Assembly (NCBI RefSeq): GCF_003003055.1
Contig: NZ_PVTV01000018.1
Coordinates: 46,160 to 110,159, forward strand
Length of the DNA: 64,000 bases
Source of the DNA: Jezberella montanilacus
GTDB lineage: Bacteria > Pseudomonadota > Gammaproteobacteria > Burkholderiales > Burkholderiaceae_B
Direction of reading: 5' to 3'
The position numbers and the translations under genes were made by a program. Below are positions 35,035-44,353 of the stretch, in pieces (position 1 is the first letter of the stretch; every line of letters starts with the position of its first letter). Below the pieces are notes generated by a model, which saw only the letters and a program-made list of their open reading frames with translations, did no database searches and was not told the DNA's origin.

Positions 35035-35975
35035 CAGTAGCGAATCCTCGGGTCAACCACGGTGTAGATAACATCGACACATAGATTCACCAGTACATAA
35101 ACAAAGCTGAACACGACGACTAAACCTTGTATCAACGGATAGTCTCGTCTCAGGATCGCATCGATGGTTAATCTGCCAAGTCCGGGAATAGCAAAGACGC
35201 TTTCGGTCACGACCGCACCGCCAATCAAGAGAGCAATGCCGATGCCGATCACTGTGACAACCGGTACCGCAGCGTTTTTAAGCGCATGAATAAACAGGAT
35301 CCCCATCTGACTCATGCCTTTTGCCTTGGCGGTGCGGATGTAGTCTTGTGACAGAACTTCGAGCATCGTCGCGCGGGTAATGCGTGCGATCAAGGCGATG
35401 TAGACAAAGCCAAGGGCAACCGCTGGCAGTACTAACGTTTCAAACCACGGCCAGAAGCCCTTGGCGAAAGACACATAGCCTTGTACCGGAAACCAGTCGA
35501 GTTCAAGTGCAAAGAAAAAAGATAACAGGTAACCAACAACGAATACCGGGACTGAGAATCCCGCAACCGAGAGCGCCATGATGCAGCGATCAATCCAGGT
35601 GCCGGATTTCCAGGCAGCCAGCACACCAATCGGCACCGCAATGGTGACGGCAATGATCAAAGTAAGCAGCATCAGGGATAGGGTTGGCTCGATGCGTTGA
35701 CCAATTAACTCAGTGACCTTCATGCCCGTGAACATGGAGGTACCCAAATCACCTTGCAGCAAATTAAAGAACCACTCAGCGAATCTGATCAGGAACGGGC
35801 GGTTCAGCCCCAAATTAGTGCGTATTTTTTCTACGTCTTCGGGGCTCGCCTGATCCCCTGCTATCACCGCAGCCGGGTCACCCGGCGCGATGTATAACAG
35901 GCTAAAAACGAATAGGGCAACGATGACCATCACAGGGATGGTCGCGAGTACCCGTCTAACAATATAGCTAAACAT
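35034..35975 (-). CDS. Peptide-type ABC transporter permease (DppB-like)
   Basis: This 313-aa permease starts M-F-S-Y-I-V-R-R-V-L-A-T-I-P as DppB/OppB proteins do, contains the P-G-D-P-A segment after the first helix, six helices in all, and the R-T-A-K-A-K-G ATPase contact loop. The ATG follows the stop of the binding-protein gene without a gap (TAGATG). It forms the channel with the DppC-like permease. Confidence 0.92.
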   Translation of the reverse strand: MFSYIVRRVLATIPVMVIVALFVFSLLYIAPGDPAAVIAGDQASPEDVEKIRTNLGLNRPFLIRFAEWFFNLLQGDLGTSMFTGMKVTELIGQRIEPTLSLMLLTLIIAVTIAVPIGVLAAWKSGTWIDRCIMALSVAGFSVPVFVVGYLLSFFFALELDWFPVQGYVSFAKGFWPWFETLVLPAVALGFVYIALIARITRATMLEVLSQDYIRTAKAKGMSQMGILFIHALKNAAVPVVTVIGIGIALLIGGAVVTESVFAIPGLGRLTIDAILRRDYPLIQGLVVVFSFVYVLVNLCVDVIYTVVDPRIRY

Positions 35976-37577
35976 CTAGGTTTTCTTAACGCCGGCAAAC
36001 GAAGGTAGGGGACCGGCAACGACGCCTGACAGATTGGTCCGCCAAGCCTGGTAAGAATAGAAGAAACCAGTTGGGATATAAACCACGTCTTCCATGGCTG
36101 CTTTGTTAATCGCAGCGATCGCCGCTTTTTCGGTTTCAGGTGTTGATGAAGCAAACCAGGCTTCGACGCCTTTTTCAGTGGCTGGGCTGTTAGGCCAGCC
36201 AAACCATGCTTTTTCGCCATTTGCCCGCACGCCTACGTTGCCTGCAACGGTGGCGCAGTCTGCGCCAGCATGCCACGTATGGAACATCGACCAGCCGCCT
36301 TTGCCAGGCTCATTTTTAGAGGCGCGGCGTTGACCGACTGTGCCCCAGTCCGTCGCGACAAAGTCAACGTTCATGCCAATCTTTTTAAGGATATCGGCGG
36401 TGATTTCGCCCTGAGCTTTGGTAATCGATACGTCTTGGGCGACAACGCAAGTCACGGGTTGACCTTTGTAGCCAGCTTCAGCTAACAGTTTTTTAGCTGC
36501 CTCGATGTTGCCTGAGCCTTTCATTACCTCGCCGCCAGCGTCGGAAGAGACCGAGGTGCCGGGTGTAAAGAAGCTGGGTAGTTTTTTCCAGAGCTTGTCG
36601 TCTGACCCAACAACGGCACGCATGTAATCTTCCTGGTTAATCGCCATCTGGACCGCACGACGAATTTTGATGTCACTAAACGGCTCGAACATGTGATTGA
36701 GTCTGAACACGCCAATATTGCCAAGTGGGTCGGCGATATCGACAGCAATGTTCTTGTTGCGTTTAAGCAGGGGAACCAGATCGGGAAGGGGAGTTTCCCA
36801 CCAATCGATCTCACCATTTTGCAAGGCAGCCGATGCGGTAGCTGGGTCTGGCATGACGATCCATTCAATGCGGTCAAAATGAATGATCTTGCCACCCGAC
36901 ATCCAGTTGGTTGGCTCATTGCGGGGCTGATAATCTTTAAAGCGCTCAAATACGGCTAATGCACCAGGTTTAAACTCGCTTTTAGCGAAGCTCATCGGGC
37001 CCGAGCCCACGTATTCTTCAATCTGTTTGAAGGGGTCTGTTTTAGCAATGCGCTCTGGCATGATGAAGCAGACTGGTGTGCCTGTCTTGCCCAAAGCCAG
37101 CATCATTTTGGGATAAGGTGCTGAGAGCACCCATTTAAATGTTGTGTCGTTGACTGCGACGAGTTCTTTTTGTATCGCCTTGATCATCAAGCCCATTGGA
37201 TCGCGGGCACTCCAGCGAGTTAAGCTGGCCACACAATCAACAGCACGTACCGGCTCGCCGTCATGGAACTTCAGGCCTGGGCGTAACTTGAACGTCCAGG
37301 TCAGGCCGTCACTTGAGACTTCTTCGCTCTCAACCATCTGGCGCTTGGGTTGCAACTTGTCGTCAACCCCATAAAGTGTGTCCCAAACCAGTGATGCAGC
37401 ATTGCGCACGACATACTGCGTGCCCCAGATCGGGTCGAAATTCGCTAAATTGGCCTGAGGTACAAACTTCAATACTCGGCTCGAAGCCTGCGAAAACGCT
37501 GGTGCACCAACCATACCCGAGGCGGCAAGTCCAAGACCCGCGGCACCTTTCAACAAACTACGACGATTGACATTCAT
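35976..37577 (-). CDS. Peptide-type ABC transporter substrate-binding protein with Tat signal
   Basis: This 533-aa SBP of family 5 begins with N-R-R-S-L-L-K-G and a hydrophobic segment, a twin-arginine signal, so it is probably exported folded. The body has the family's W-T-F-K-L-R-P-G-L-K-F-H-D-G-E-P-V segment near residue 95 and R-R-A-V-Q-M-A-I-N in the middle. A GAGAGGGG ribosome site precedes the ATG. It is the first gene of a complete five-gene importer. Binding proteins of this type take up peptides, nickel complexes, opines or glutathione; the ligand cannot be read from the sequence. Confidence 0.92.
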   Translation of the reverse strand: MNVNRRSLLKGAAGLGLAASGMVGAPAFSQASSRVLKFVPQANLANFDPIWGTQYVVRNAASLVWDTLYGVDDKLQPKRQMVESEEVSSDGLTWTFKLRPGLKFHDGEPVRAVDCVASLTRWSARDPMGLMIKAIQKELVAVNDTTFKWVLSAPYPKMMLALGKTGTPVCFIMPERIAKTDPFKQIEEYVGSGPMSFAKSEFKPGALAVFERFKDYQPRNEPTNWMSGGKIIHFDRIEWIVMPDPATASAALQNGEIDWWETPLPDLVPLLKRNKNIAVDIADPLGNIGVFRLNHMFEPFSDIKIRRAVQMAINQEDYMRAVVGSDDKLWKKLPSFFTPGTSVSSDAGGEVMKGSGNIEAAKKLLAEAGYKGQPVTCVVAQDVSITKAQGEITADILKKIGMNVDFVATDWGTVGQRRASKNEPGKGGWSMFHTWHAGADCATVAGNVGVRANGEKAWFGWPNSPATEKGVEAWFASSTPETEKAAIAAINKAAMEDVVYIPTGFFYSYQAWRTNLSGVVAGPLPSFAGVKKT

Positions 37578-37674
37578 TTAATACCCCTCTCTAAGTGAAT
37601 ACGTTGACTCAACTACCCTGATGAAGCAAAAAACGTGCCTAGCTGGCATGAATATACACCGCGTGACGTTGTTA

Positions 37675-37959
37675 TCAGTCCGCAACAACCTGAACACCCT
37701 TCCAGAAGGCCACATAGCCAGTAATATTGCTCGCCGCAGATTTGGGATCAGGATAAAACCAGGCGGCATCCTCATTGACATGATCACCAACGGTCACGTC
37801 ATAGTAGCTGGCAGTGCCTTTCCACGAGCACACTGTGTGCTTGTCAGAGGACTTAAAAAACTGCATGTCTAAAGCAGCTGGCGGGAAGTAGTGATTGCCT
37901 TCAACGACTTCGGTTTTGTTTGAACTGGCTAAAACTTGGTTGTTCCAGATGGCTTTCAT
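37675..37959 (-). CDS. DUF427 family small protein
   Basis: This 94-aa protein is a single DUF427 domain: M-K-A-I-W-N at the start, G-N-H-Y-F-P-P near 21-27, C-S-W-K-G-T-A-S-Y-Y at about 44-53, and a C-terminal Y-V-A-F-W segment. The fold is a small beta barrel; the function is not established. A second, longer DUF427 protein is encoded at 58804-59367. It is divergent from the egtD gene with a 93-bp gap. Confidence 0.85.
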   Translation of the reverse strand: MKAIWNNQVLASSNKTEVVEGNHYFPPAALDMQFFKSSDKHTVCSWKGTASYYDVTVGDHVNEDAAWFYPDPKSAASNITGYVAFWKGVQVVAD

Positions 37960-38052
37960 GGCTTACCCCTACTGTTAATGGTCAATTGAAACTAAGCTTG
38001 CTTCAATGCTGTATAAAGAGACTCATTTTTTGAAACGAAGACTCAGACATCT

Positions 38053-39003
38053 ATGCTAGCACCGGTTTTTTTGACAGACAGTCAGCCGCTCATTCAATTG
38101 GATTTAGCCGAAGAAATTAAAACTGGCTTGCTCGCACAATCTGCATCGATATCCCCCAAATTTCTGTATGACAATCTTGGTTCTCACCTCTTTACGGCGA
38201 TTACTTTGCTGCCTGAATACTACCCAACCAGGATAGAAAATGAGATATTCGGTCAATATAGAAATGAAATCGCCGAGGTAGTCGGTCAAAACTCGAGCCT
38301 CATTGACTTGGGTGCAGGTAATTGTCAAAAGGCTGAAAGTCTTTTCGAATCCCTCAAGCCGACGTCTTATATCGCCATCGATTTTTCGATTGAATATCTG
38401 CAAGAGATCTTGCCGAAGTTGCAGAACAAATATCCTCAGGTAGATATGTACGGTGTGGGGATGGATTTCTCAGCTAACTTCTCGTTGCCTGTTGGTGTGC
38501 CACAAGCAAAACGCACTTTCTTCTACCCAGGTTCGAGTATCGGTAATTTTCTTGCGACTGAAGCCGAGCACTTATTACGGCAGATCAGGGCTCAAATCGA
38601 CAAGGGCGGCCTGCTACTGGGTGTCGATCTAATGAAGGGTGAGGATATCTTGCGTACCGCCTATGACGATTCTCTTAAGCTGACCGCTGCCTTCAACTTG
38701 AATATTCTAAGAGTCGTGAACGGACTGCTCGGTTCGGATTTTGACGTCAAAGACTTTCGGCACACAATCAAAGTAAACACGGTATTGAATCGCGTTGAGC
38801 TCTACCTTGAAGCCTTGTCAGACCTAATTGTCTCTTGGCCTGGCAATAGCCGGGCGTTTAAACGCGGTGAACTCATCCACACAGAGAATTCACACAAATA
38901 CACCTTGGATTCGATTCAAGCCTTGTTAACGCGGGCGGGCTATCGTGCATTTAATATCTGGACCGATCCACAAGATTACTTCGCAGTGATTTATGCACAA
39001 TGA
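38053..39003 (+). CDS. egtD: L-histidine N-alpha-methyltransferase (EgtD), ergothioneine synthesis
   Basis: This 316-aa SAM-dependent enzyme trimethylates histidine to hercynine. It has the family N-terminal pattern P-K-F-L-Y-D-N-L-G-S-H-L-F at about 36-48, the E-Y-Y-P-T-R-I-E segment, a SAM site L-I-D-L-G-A-G-N-C at about 87-95, and F-F-Y-P-G-S-S-I-G-N-F for substrate binding. Length matches the family. The next gene, egtB, completes the pathway core, and the two open frames overlap slightly or are separated by ten bases depending on the egtB start. Confidence 0.94.
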   Translation: MLAPVFLTDSQPLIQLDLAEEIKTGLLAQSASISPKFLYDNLGSHLFTAITLLPEYYPTRIENEIFGQYRNEIAEVVGQNSSLIDLGAGNCQKAESLFESLKPTSYIAIDFSIEYLQEILPKLQNKYPQVDMYGVGMDFSANFSLPVGVPQAKRTFFYPGSSIGNFLATEAEHLLRQIRAQIDKGGLLLGVDLMKGEDILRTAYDDSLKLTAAFNLNILRVVNGLLGSDFDVKDFRHTIKVNTVLNRVELYLEALSDLIVSWPGNSRAFKRGELIHTENSHKYTLDSIQALLTRAGYRAFNIWTDPQDYFAVIYAQ

Positions 39004-39013
39004 GCGGGCAGCC

Positions 39014-40231
39014 ATGACCGACGCTAGGCTTTCGTTGCTTGATCGTTTTCAGGCGTCGAGAAAACACTCGACAAATTTAATTCGCGATCTCAGCCCTGAA
39101 GATTGTCAGGCGCAATCCATGGATGACGCGAGCCCGGCAAAATGGCATTTAGCTCATGTAACCTGGTTTTATGAAGTGATGGTGCTCAAACAGTTTGAAC
39201 CGTCGTTTAAGTTCTGGAATCCTCATTACGCTGTCTTGTTTAACAGCTATTACAACGGGGTGGGTGACAGGCATCCACGTCCCAAGCGGGGCTTACTGAC
39301 TCGGCCTAGTCTGACAGAGGTGCTCGAGTGGCGCCGTGACATCGATCGGCGAATCACGACATTACTAACAAGCGCTCACGTCCCGGATTGTGCCTGGCTA
39401 ATAGAGCTGGGAATCAACCACGAGCAACAGCATCAAGAGCTGCTGCTAACAGATATTCAACATTTGTTTTTTAACAATTCGCTCTATCCGGCCTACTCAA
39501 CGCTTAATCGGCTATCAACTGTGAAAACGCAGTTTGCCTGGATTGTTGGCGAATCAGGATTGCACGAAGTGGGTTACACGGGGCAAGATTTTCATTTTGA
39601 TAACGAAAGCCCGCGGCACACGACATTTTTGCAACCGCACTCGCTCAGTAATACCTTGATCAAGAATCATGAATGGTTAGCGTTCATCCAGAGTGGTGGT
39701 TATCGACAGTCACGTTGGTGGTTAGACGAAGGGTGGGCCTGGGTTCAACGAGAGAACATCATTGCGCCGCTGTATTGGATCTCATCGGACGATAGCTCAG
39801 TACCTAGTTGTTTCTCATTGACTGGAAATCAACCGCTTGAGCCTGAAGCGCCCGTCACTAACATCAGCTTCTTTGAAGCTGATGCCTTTGCACGATGGGC
39901 AAGTGAGTCTGTCGGCCATTACGCTGGCGCAAGATTGCCGACAGAATTCGAGTGGGAAGTCTTCGCAAAGACGCAACGGCAATATGCGCACAGTCTGTTT
40001 GGCGAGGTTTGGCAATGGACGTCTAGTCCCTATAGCCCTTACCCCGGTTATCAACCCTGGGGGGGCATCGCAGGTGAGTACAACGGTAAGTTCATGGTGA
40101 ACCAGATGGTGTTGCGTGGCAGCTCAGCCTACACGACGGCTGAGCATAGTCGTACTAGCTACCGCAACTTTTTCCCCACCCATGCACGCTGGCAAATGAC
40201 AGGATTGCGGTTGGCAAAAGATGGCAGCTAG
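39014..40231 (+). CDS. egtB: Ergothioneine biosynthesis protein EgtB (hercynine sulfoxide synthase)
   Basis: I use the ATG at 39014 (405 aa); an in-frame ATG at 38993 overlapping egtD is possible. The N-terminal DinB-like domain provides iron ligands in W-H-L-A-H (H48 in this numbering) and N-H-E-Q-Q-H-Q-E (H136, H140). The C-terminal formylglycine-generating-enzyme-like domain has R-L-P-T-E-F-E-W-E near residue 305 and F-G-E-V-W-Q-W-T-S-S-P-Y. It forms the sulfoxide between hercynine and a thiol with oxygen. No egtC or egtE is present, so a cysteine-using EgtB plus an unlinked lyase is the likely route. Confidence 0.94.
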   Translation: MTDARLSLLDRFQASRKHSTNLIRDLSPEDCQAQSMDDASPAKWHLAHVTWFYEVMVLKQFEPSFKFWNPHYAVLFNSYYNGVGDRHPRPKRGLLTRPSLTEVLEWRRDIDRRITTLLTSAHVPDCAWLIELGINHEQQHQELLLTDIQHLFFNNSLYPAYSTLNRLSTVKTQFAWIVGESGLHEVGYTGQDFHFDNESPRHTTFLQPHSLSNTLIKNHEWLAFIQSGGYRQSRWWLDEGWAWVQRENIIAPLYWISSDDSSVPSCFSLTGNQPLEPEAPVTNISFFEADAFARWASESVGHYAGARLPTEFEWEVFAKTQRQYAHSLFGEVWQWTSSPYSPYPGYQPWGGIAGEYNGKFMVNQMVLRGSSAYTTAEHSRTSYRNFFPTHARWQMTGLRLAKDGS

Positions 40232-40240
40232 TTTTGCGGC

Positions 40241-40264
40241 AGAGGGCGTAGATGCCCTCTTTAA
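40241..40264 (+). terminator. Probable terminator after egtB
   Basis: A perfect 7-bp stem, AGAGGGC at 40241-40247 and GCCCTCT at 40254-40260, with a six-base loop, is followed by TTAAA. The U tract is short, so strength is uncertain. It lies ten bases after the egtB stop and could also serve the converging hydrolase gene. Confidence 0.55.
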
Positions 40265-40284
40265 ACGCTCGCCGCCCTTTGCAT

Positions 40285-41328
40285 TTATTTCTCAGGCTTG
40301 AACGTGTGATCCAGAAATTGTTGTACGCCTGTGAACATTAACATGCGGTTTTTTTCCATGATGATGGTGTGCGTGCCTTCACTGATTTCTAACATTTCTT
40401 TATACGGTGCATTTTCAAGCTTCGTAAAATACTCTTGCATCATATAGCTTGGCAGATCAGCATCCCATTCAGCGTGCACCAGCATGACAGGGACTCGGAT
40501 GTTTTTAGGCTCATACAGAGCCTTGCCCGCAGACCAAAACTCGCGGCTGTCTTGCACAGTGCCGTTTGTTGCGCGTAATTTCTTGGGGCTTTGGGTTTTG
40601 CCCCAAGGGTCTGTGTCGAACGTTGCATCTGCCCATTTTTCAAACCAACCCGCGGGGATCAGGCTGGCTTTGGCACTTTCAGGTACACCAGTTAGCCAGC
40701 GATTCTTGGCATCCGCAACAGACACAATACGGTAGGCACCGAGAGCCGCGCCGTTGTCAGTTAGCGACGCCCCTTGCTTACGAATCCATTGGGGTGCATA
40801 GAGCACCAGCTTATTCACCTTTTCGTTATTTTCAGAGGTGTATTTACCCATGAGCGTTGTACCCCAAGACCAGCCCATCAAGTTGGTCTTGTCGATATAG
40901 CGTTTCTTCAAAATGAAGTCGACCGCGCTCCCCACATCTCTGACTGCAACGTCGGTGCGCACAACTGGTGGATTCTGATCGGCTGCTTGAGCCATTTCAG
41001 GAGGACGCGTCGACTTGCTATAGCCTCGCACGTCGACCAGCCAAACGTCGTAACCTCGTGCCGCGATGTATTCCATCCAAGATGTCCCACCGAGCGACAG
41101 ATCAAAAGCAGTCTCTGCGGGGTAAGTCGCGCCATGCACAAAGAGAAGTGTTTTTGCCGGGGTGAATTTTTTCATACCAGCTAAGTGCTTATTACGAACA
41201 TAAAGTGAGATGCCTGGCGTGTCGCTCGGGATCATGTACTCTTGCATTTCAATTTTTCCGGCAGCGCCGGCAGAGTTAAATCCTATGAAGGCGAATAGCG
41301 CTGCCAAGAGCGTTGTTTTGATTTTCAT
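40285..41328 (-). CDS. Exported alpha/beta hydrolase
   Basis: The ATG at 41328 is supported by GGAGA five bases upstream; the open frame runs 14 codons further. The 347-aa protein has a signal peptide (M-K-I-K-T-T-L-L-A-A-L... ending near S-A-G-A-A), oxyanion segment F-V-H-G-A-T-Y-P, nucleophile elbow G-W-S-W-G-T, an acidic residue in A-E-W-D-A-D, and the catalytic histidine in E-G-T-H. It is probably periplasmic. Substrate unknown; it lies downstream of an SDR gene on the same strand, 49 bases away. Confidence 0.85.
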   Translation of the reverse strand: MKIKTTLLAALFAFIGFNSAGAAGKIEMQEYMIPSDTPGISLYVRNKHLAGMKKFTPAKTLLFVHGATYPAETAFDLSLGGTSWMEYIAARGYDVWLVDVRGYSKSTRPPEMAQAADQNPPVVRTDVAVRDVGSAVDFILKKRYIDKTNLMGWSWGTTLMGKYTSENNEKVNKLVLYAPQWIRKQGASLTDNGAALGAYRIVSVADAKNRWLTGVPESAKASLIPAGWFEKWADATFDTDPWGKTQSPKKLRATNGTVQDSREFWSAGKALYEPKNIRVPVMLVHAEWDADLPSYMMQEYFTKLENAPYKEMLEISEGTHTIIMEKNRMLMFTGVQQFLDHTFKPEK

Positions 41329-41377
41329 ATTGTCTCCAGATTGTTTACGGATCACTACTTGTTCAGTCACTCATGAC

Positions 41378-42187
41378 TCAGGTCTGATTTTTAGCCGATG
41401 TAAATTGAGCTGCCCCCTTGCCAGTGGTGTACCCCTTGCTTGAGGCCCAACCCCCGTCAACCGGCAACACGATCCCGTTCACAAACTTAGCGTCGCTTGA
41501 GCACAGAAACCCAACAGCATCTGCAATGTCCTCGGGCGATCCGCCGGCACCCATCGGCACTAGCTCGTTCAGACCCTGAATAAATTGTGGATCACTATAG
41601 TAAGCATCAGTCAGTGGTGTACGGATGATGCCAGGCGCCACGGCGTTGACGCGAATACCGTCTTGTGCGAGATCCATCGCCAGATTTCGGGTCAAGCCAA
41701 TCAAACCATGTTTGCTTGAGTTATACGCGGGACGATGCGTAAGCCCCATTATTCCCGCGACCGAGGCGATATTGACGATTGAACCGCCACCTGACTGACG
41801 CATCCTCAGAGCAGCTTCACGCGAGCAGAAATAAGGGCCGTTCAGATTGATATCAATGACCCGGAGCCACTCTTCCGGTGGCAGATCGTAGATAGTTTTA
41901 ACTTCGCGCACACCCGCACAGTTCACCAGAATATCGACTTGGGAAAACTGTTGGTCAATTGATTGAAACGTGTTGGCGACCGAATGATGACTGGCAACAT
42001 CGAACTGCAAGGCTAAACAATTTTGGGGCGTTAACGCCCGGATCTTGTTGAGCGCCTCATCAGCCATCGCTTGCGAGTAGTCTAGCGCGACGACGGCCGC
42101 ACCCCCGCGAGCGAGTTTCTCACAGATAGCCATCCCTAATCCGCCGCCTGCCCCCGTGACGACGGCTACTTTGTTAGCAAATTGCAT
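41378..42187 (-). CDS. SDR family NAD(P)-dependent oxidoreductase
   Basis: This 269-aa classical short-chain dehydrogenase has the cofactor motif T-G-A-G-G-G-L-G at 11-18, N-C-A-G at 89-92, catalytic S142 and the Y155-x-x-x-K159 pair in A-Y-N-S-S-K. An aspartate following the second strand (A-L-D-Y) favours NAD over NADP. The substrate is unknown. It is probably co-transcribed with the exported hydrolase gene that follows. Confidence 0.88.
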   Translation of the reverse strand: MQFANKVAVVTGAGGGLGMAICEKLARGGAAVVALDYSQAMADEALNKIRALTPQNCLALQFDVASHHSVANTFQSIDQQFSQVDILVNCAGVREVKTIYDLPPEEWLRVIDINLNGPYFCSREAALRMRQSGGGSIVNIASVAGIMGLTHRPAYNSSKHGLIGLTRNLAMDLAQDGIRVNAVAPGIIRTPLTDAYYSDPQFIQGLNELVPMGAGGSPEDIADAVGFLCSSDAKFVNGIVLPVDGGWASSKGYTTGKGAAQFTSAKNQT

Positions 42188-42245
42188 TTCTTGTCTCCCA
42201 TCGCCTCAAACTGGGCGTTGGGATCTATTTTGCCACGCGTTTGCC

Positions 42246-42632
42246 CTAGGTATGCGCAAACTTGCCAGAGTCGATCCGGGCAAAGTATTTTTTTGCGTAG
42301 GCCACAACTTGAGGATCGGTTGGATGATCAACCGTTTCGCTGCCAACAATCCGTTTCGCAAGCGCTGGATAGTGCTCACGAACGTATTTAACAAAGTCGT
42401 TTTTGCCTGAACCCGGGCCCACAAGCAGGACTTCATTGATATCTGCAACCGAGATGACTACTGCATCGAAAAACTTTCGATCCTCTGGCGCATTGCCAGA
42501 CCCAATCTCGTTGGCTTTGTGATGCAGGTGTGTGTGAGTTGTATTGCTTCCAATGAATTCGTTTGCTCCCTCAAAAAACAGAACGTGAGCTTCTCTGTGG
42601 TCTATCCAGACGACAACATGGTTTTTGTTCAT
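42246..42632 (-). CDS. Small eRF1-like (baeRF/'translational machinery') family protein
   Basis: The internal ATG at 42632 gives 128 aa starting M-N-K-N-H-V-V-V-W-I-D-H-R-E-A, a pattern of proteins annotated as translational-machinery or bacterial eRF1-like. A later segment, V-L-L-V-G-P-G-S-G-K-N-D-F, resembles the eRF1 domain-3/host-attachment-type core. The function in bacteria is not established; such genes often accompany stress functions. It lies just beyond the HD-GYP gene on the same strand. Confidence 0.68.
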   Translation of the reverse strand: MNKNHVVVWIDHREAHVLFFEGANEFIGSNTTHTHLHHKANEIGSGNAPEDRKFFDAVVISVADINEVLLVGPGSGKNDFVKYVREHYPALAKRIVGSETVDHPTDPQVVAYAKKYFARIDSGKFAHT

Positions 42633-42725
42633 AGGTATCTCGCTTCTTCGAAATAGATTTTCGTTTTTCTGAATCTCCATACTCAACAAGCGTCAAAATA
42701 TCGTCTGTACGCTAGCGCACATTTG

Positions 42726-43736
42726 TCAGAGATTTTCAGGAAACGAATAGTGATCTTCTTTGAAGAGTTTTAAGCAGGCGTTAACAATATCGTCATCAAA
42801 AAGATGACCCCTGCCCATCGCGACTTCTTCAAGCGCTGCAGCGATTCCCTTCCCTTTGCGATAGGGTCTGTCTGCTGACATCGCTTCCACGGTGTCAGCT
42901 ACTGCAATCATTCTCGCTTCAAGGCAAATGACATCTCCTATTAATGCGTTGGGATAGCCACTGCCATCAAGCCTCTCGTGATGTTGCAAAACTCCCTGGG
43001 CAATGTTCCAGGGAAAATGAATGTGTTTGACCATGTCGTAACCCGCTTGCACGTGATTTTGAAGCATCTTGCGTTCAAAATCAGCCAGCGAACCTAGTTT
43101 GGTCAATATTTCGGCGGGAATCACTATCTTACCGATGTCATGAATGAGTGCCGCCATATTGATCCCTTCGATTGTGTGAAAAGGCAAATCCAGTTCAGTT
43201 GCGATCGCGGTGCATAAATGGGCGACTCTTTTCATATGGCCGCCTGTATATGAATCTCTTGCAACGACGACACGGGATAAGGTTTCAACCATTTCCCGCA
43301 TGGCAATCGTGACCGAATGCTGATATTTGAGCAGTTCGGCCTCTAGCGCTTTTCGATCAGAAATATCGCGGATGTTGCACTGAATGACTCGATCGCCGTG
43401 CACACCGTACGCATTACTAATGAACTCGACATTTAAGATCCGGCCCTCCTTGTGCTTAAGTGGTAGGTCGTCGTAACGGATATAGCCTTTATCTTTCAAC
43501 ACGGTAAACGCCGTGATGGCAGCGGCCTTGTCTACCATTGCGCCGATTTCCCAAAGCTCCTTGCCGATGAGTTCTTCTTTTGAAAAACCAAGCAAGTTAA
43601 TAATGAAAGGGTTTGCATCCTGAATGACACCGGTTGTGAAATCAAGAATCAAAATTCCATCTTGAGCCGTTTCAAATAAGCGACGATAACGGAGCTCGGA
43701 TGTTGTCGCATCAATTTGTGCTGAGAACGGGTTCAT
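42726..43736 (-). CDS. PAS domain protein with HD-GYP cyclic-di-GMP phosphodiesterase domain
   Basis: This 336-aa protein has an N-terminal PAS domain (about 17-130: F-E-T-A-Q-D-G-I-L-I-L-D, then V-I-Q-D-A-N-P-F-I) and a C-terminal HD-GYP domain with L-I-H-D-I-G-K and H-H-E-R-L-D-G-S-G-Y-P, the motifs required for cyclic-di-GMP hydrolysis. No receiver or membrane domain is present, so it probably senses a cytoplasmic signal, and regulates motility or biofilm genes indirectly. It diverges from the small DUF3309 gene. Confidence 0.9.
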   Translation of the reverse strand: MNPFSAQIDATTSELRYRRLFETAQDGILILDFTTGVIQDANPFIINLLGFSKEELIGKELWEIGAMVDKAAAITAFTVLKDKGYIRYDDLPLKHKEGRILNVEFISNAYGVHGDRVIQCNIRDISDRKALEAELLKYQHSVTIAMREMVETLSRVVVARDSYTGGHMKRVAHLCTAIATELDLPFHTIEGINMAALIHDIGKIVIPAEILTKLGSLADFERKMLQNHVQAGYDMVKHIHFPWNIAQGVLQHHERLDGSGYPNALIGDVICLEARMIAVADTVEAMSADRPYRKGKGIAAALEEVAMGRGHLFDDDIVNACLKLFKEDHYSFPENL

Positions 43737-43822
43737 TGTGGCCTCTTGGTGCGGTAGTGAACAGTCAGATTGTCGAAGCGCAAGTACAGTGGGCTCTGGT
43801 TATTTACTTTGAGGAGCGATAC

Positions 43823-43978
43823 ATGTTGCGAACAATTGTTTTGATCATTTTGATTTTGATGCTCGTCGGTGCAGTCCCTGTTTGGCCGCATAGCATGAGC
43901 TGGGGATATGGGCCGAGCGGCGGGTTGGGCCTGGTTCTGATCACCATCGTGGTTTTAATGATCTTGGGTATTATTTAG
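43823..43978 (+). CDS. DUF3309 small membrane protein
   Basis: A 51-aa protein starting at an ATG preceded by GAGGAG. It has two hydrophobic segments separated by W-P-H-S-M-S-W-G-Y-G-P-S-G-G-L-G, the conserved DUF3309 core. Such proteins are common next to stress-response genes in betaproteobacteria. A perfect bidirectional terminator follows at once. Confidence 0.85.
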   Translation: MLRTIVLIILILMLVGAVPVWPHSMSWGYGPSGGLGLVLITIVVLMILGII

Positions 43979-43984
43979 CCGATT

Positions 43985-44011
43985 AAAACAGCCGCATGAT
44001 GCGGCTGTTTT
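43985..44011. terminator. Bidirectional rho-independent terminator
   Basis: A perfect 12-bp stem, AAAACAGCCGCA at 43985-43996 and TGCGGCTGTTTT at 44000-44011, with a three-base loop (TGA). The stem starts in A and ends in T, so it can work on both strands, closing DUF3309 on the plus strand and the glycine-zipper lipoprotein gene on the minus strand. Confidence 0.9.
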
Positions 44012-44035
44012 AATCCTCGTTGCGAGCAAATTTTT

Positions 44036-44335
44036 CTAATATCTATCTTTATCCGGCTTAGTATTATGCGGTTTGCGATATCGGTTGTTTTCCCGACGTT
44101 GATACTCTTGATCGTTTTCATAGCGATCATAAACATAGCCTCCAGCCGCACCCACAGCGGCGCCTCCGACAGCGCCCCAGAGTAGGCCACCACCAGTCAG
44201 GGCACCAATGCCCACCCCGGCGACAGTTCCAATCGCAGCTCCAGATAAGACTCGTTGTTGAGTCGTGTCCATATCTGCGCAACCGGATAGCGCGAGCACT
44301 GCAGCGGTCGAAAATACTAGAACGATTTTTTTCAT
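44036..44335 (-). CDS. Glycine-zipper lipoprotein
   Basis: The ATG at 44335 is favoured by an AAGGTG site; a GTG three codons earlier is also open. The 99-aa protein has a lipoprotein signal ending L-S-G-C (cysteine at 18), a glycine-zipper region (G-A-A-I-G-T-V-A-G-V-G-I-G-A-L-T-G-G then G-A-V-G-G-A-A-V-G-A-A-G-G), and a charged C-terminal tail rich in Y, R, N, K and D. It is likely anchored in the outer membrane, as with YMGG-like/OmpA-associated small lipoproteins. It follows the Rap1a-like gene by 18 bases. Confidence 0.85.
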   Translation of the reverse strand: MKKIVLVFSTAAVLALSGCADMDTTQQRVLSGAAIGTVAGVGIGALTGGGLLWGAVGGAAVGAAGGYVYDRYENDQEYQRRENNRYRKPHNTKPDKDRY

Positions 44336-44353
44336 GGTTTTCACCTTATGCTT

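Noticed and set aside
39837..40100. Plus-strand frame of 87 codons inside egtB
   Set aside because: It is an out-of-frame shadow of egtB without a ribosome site.
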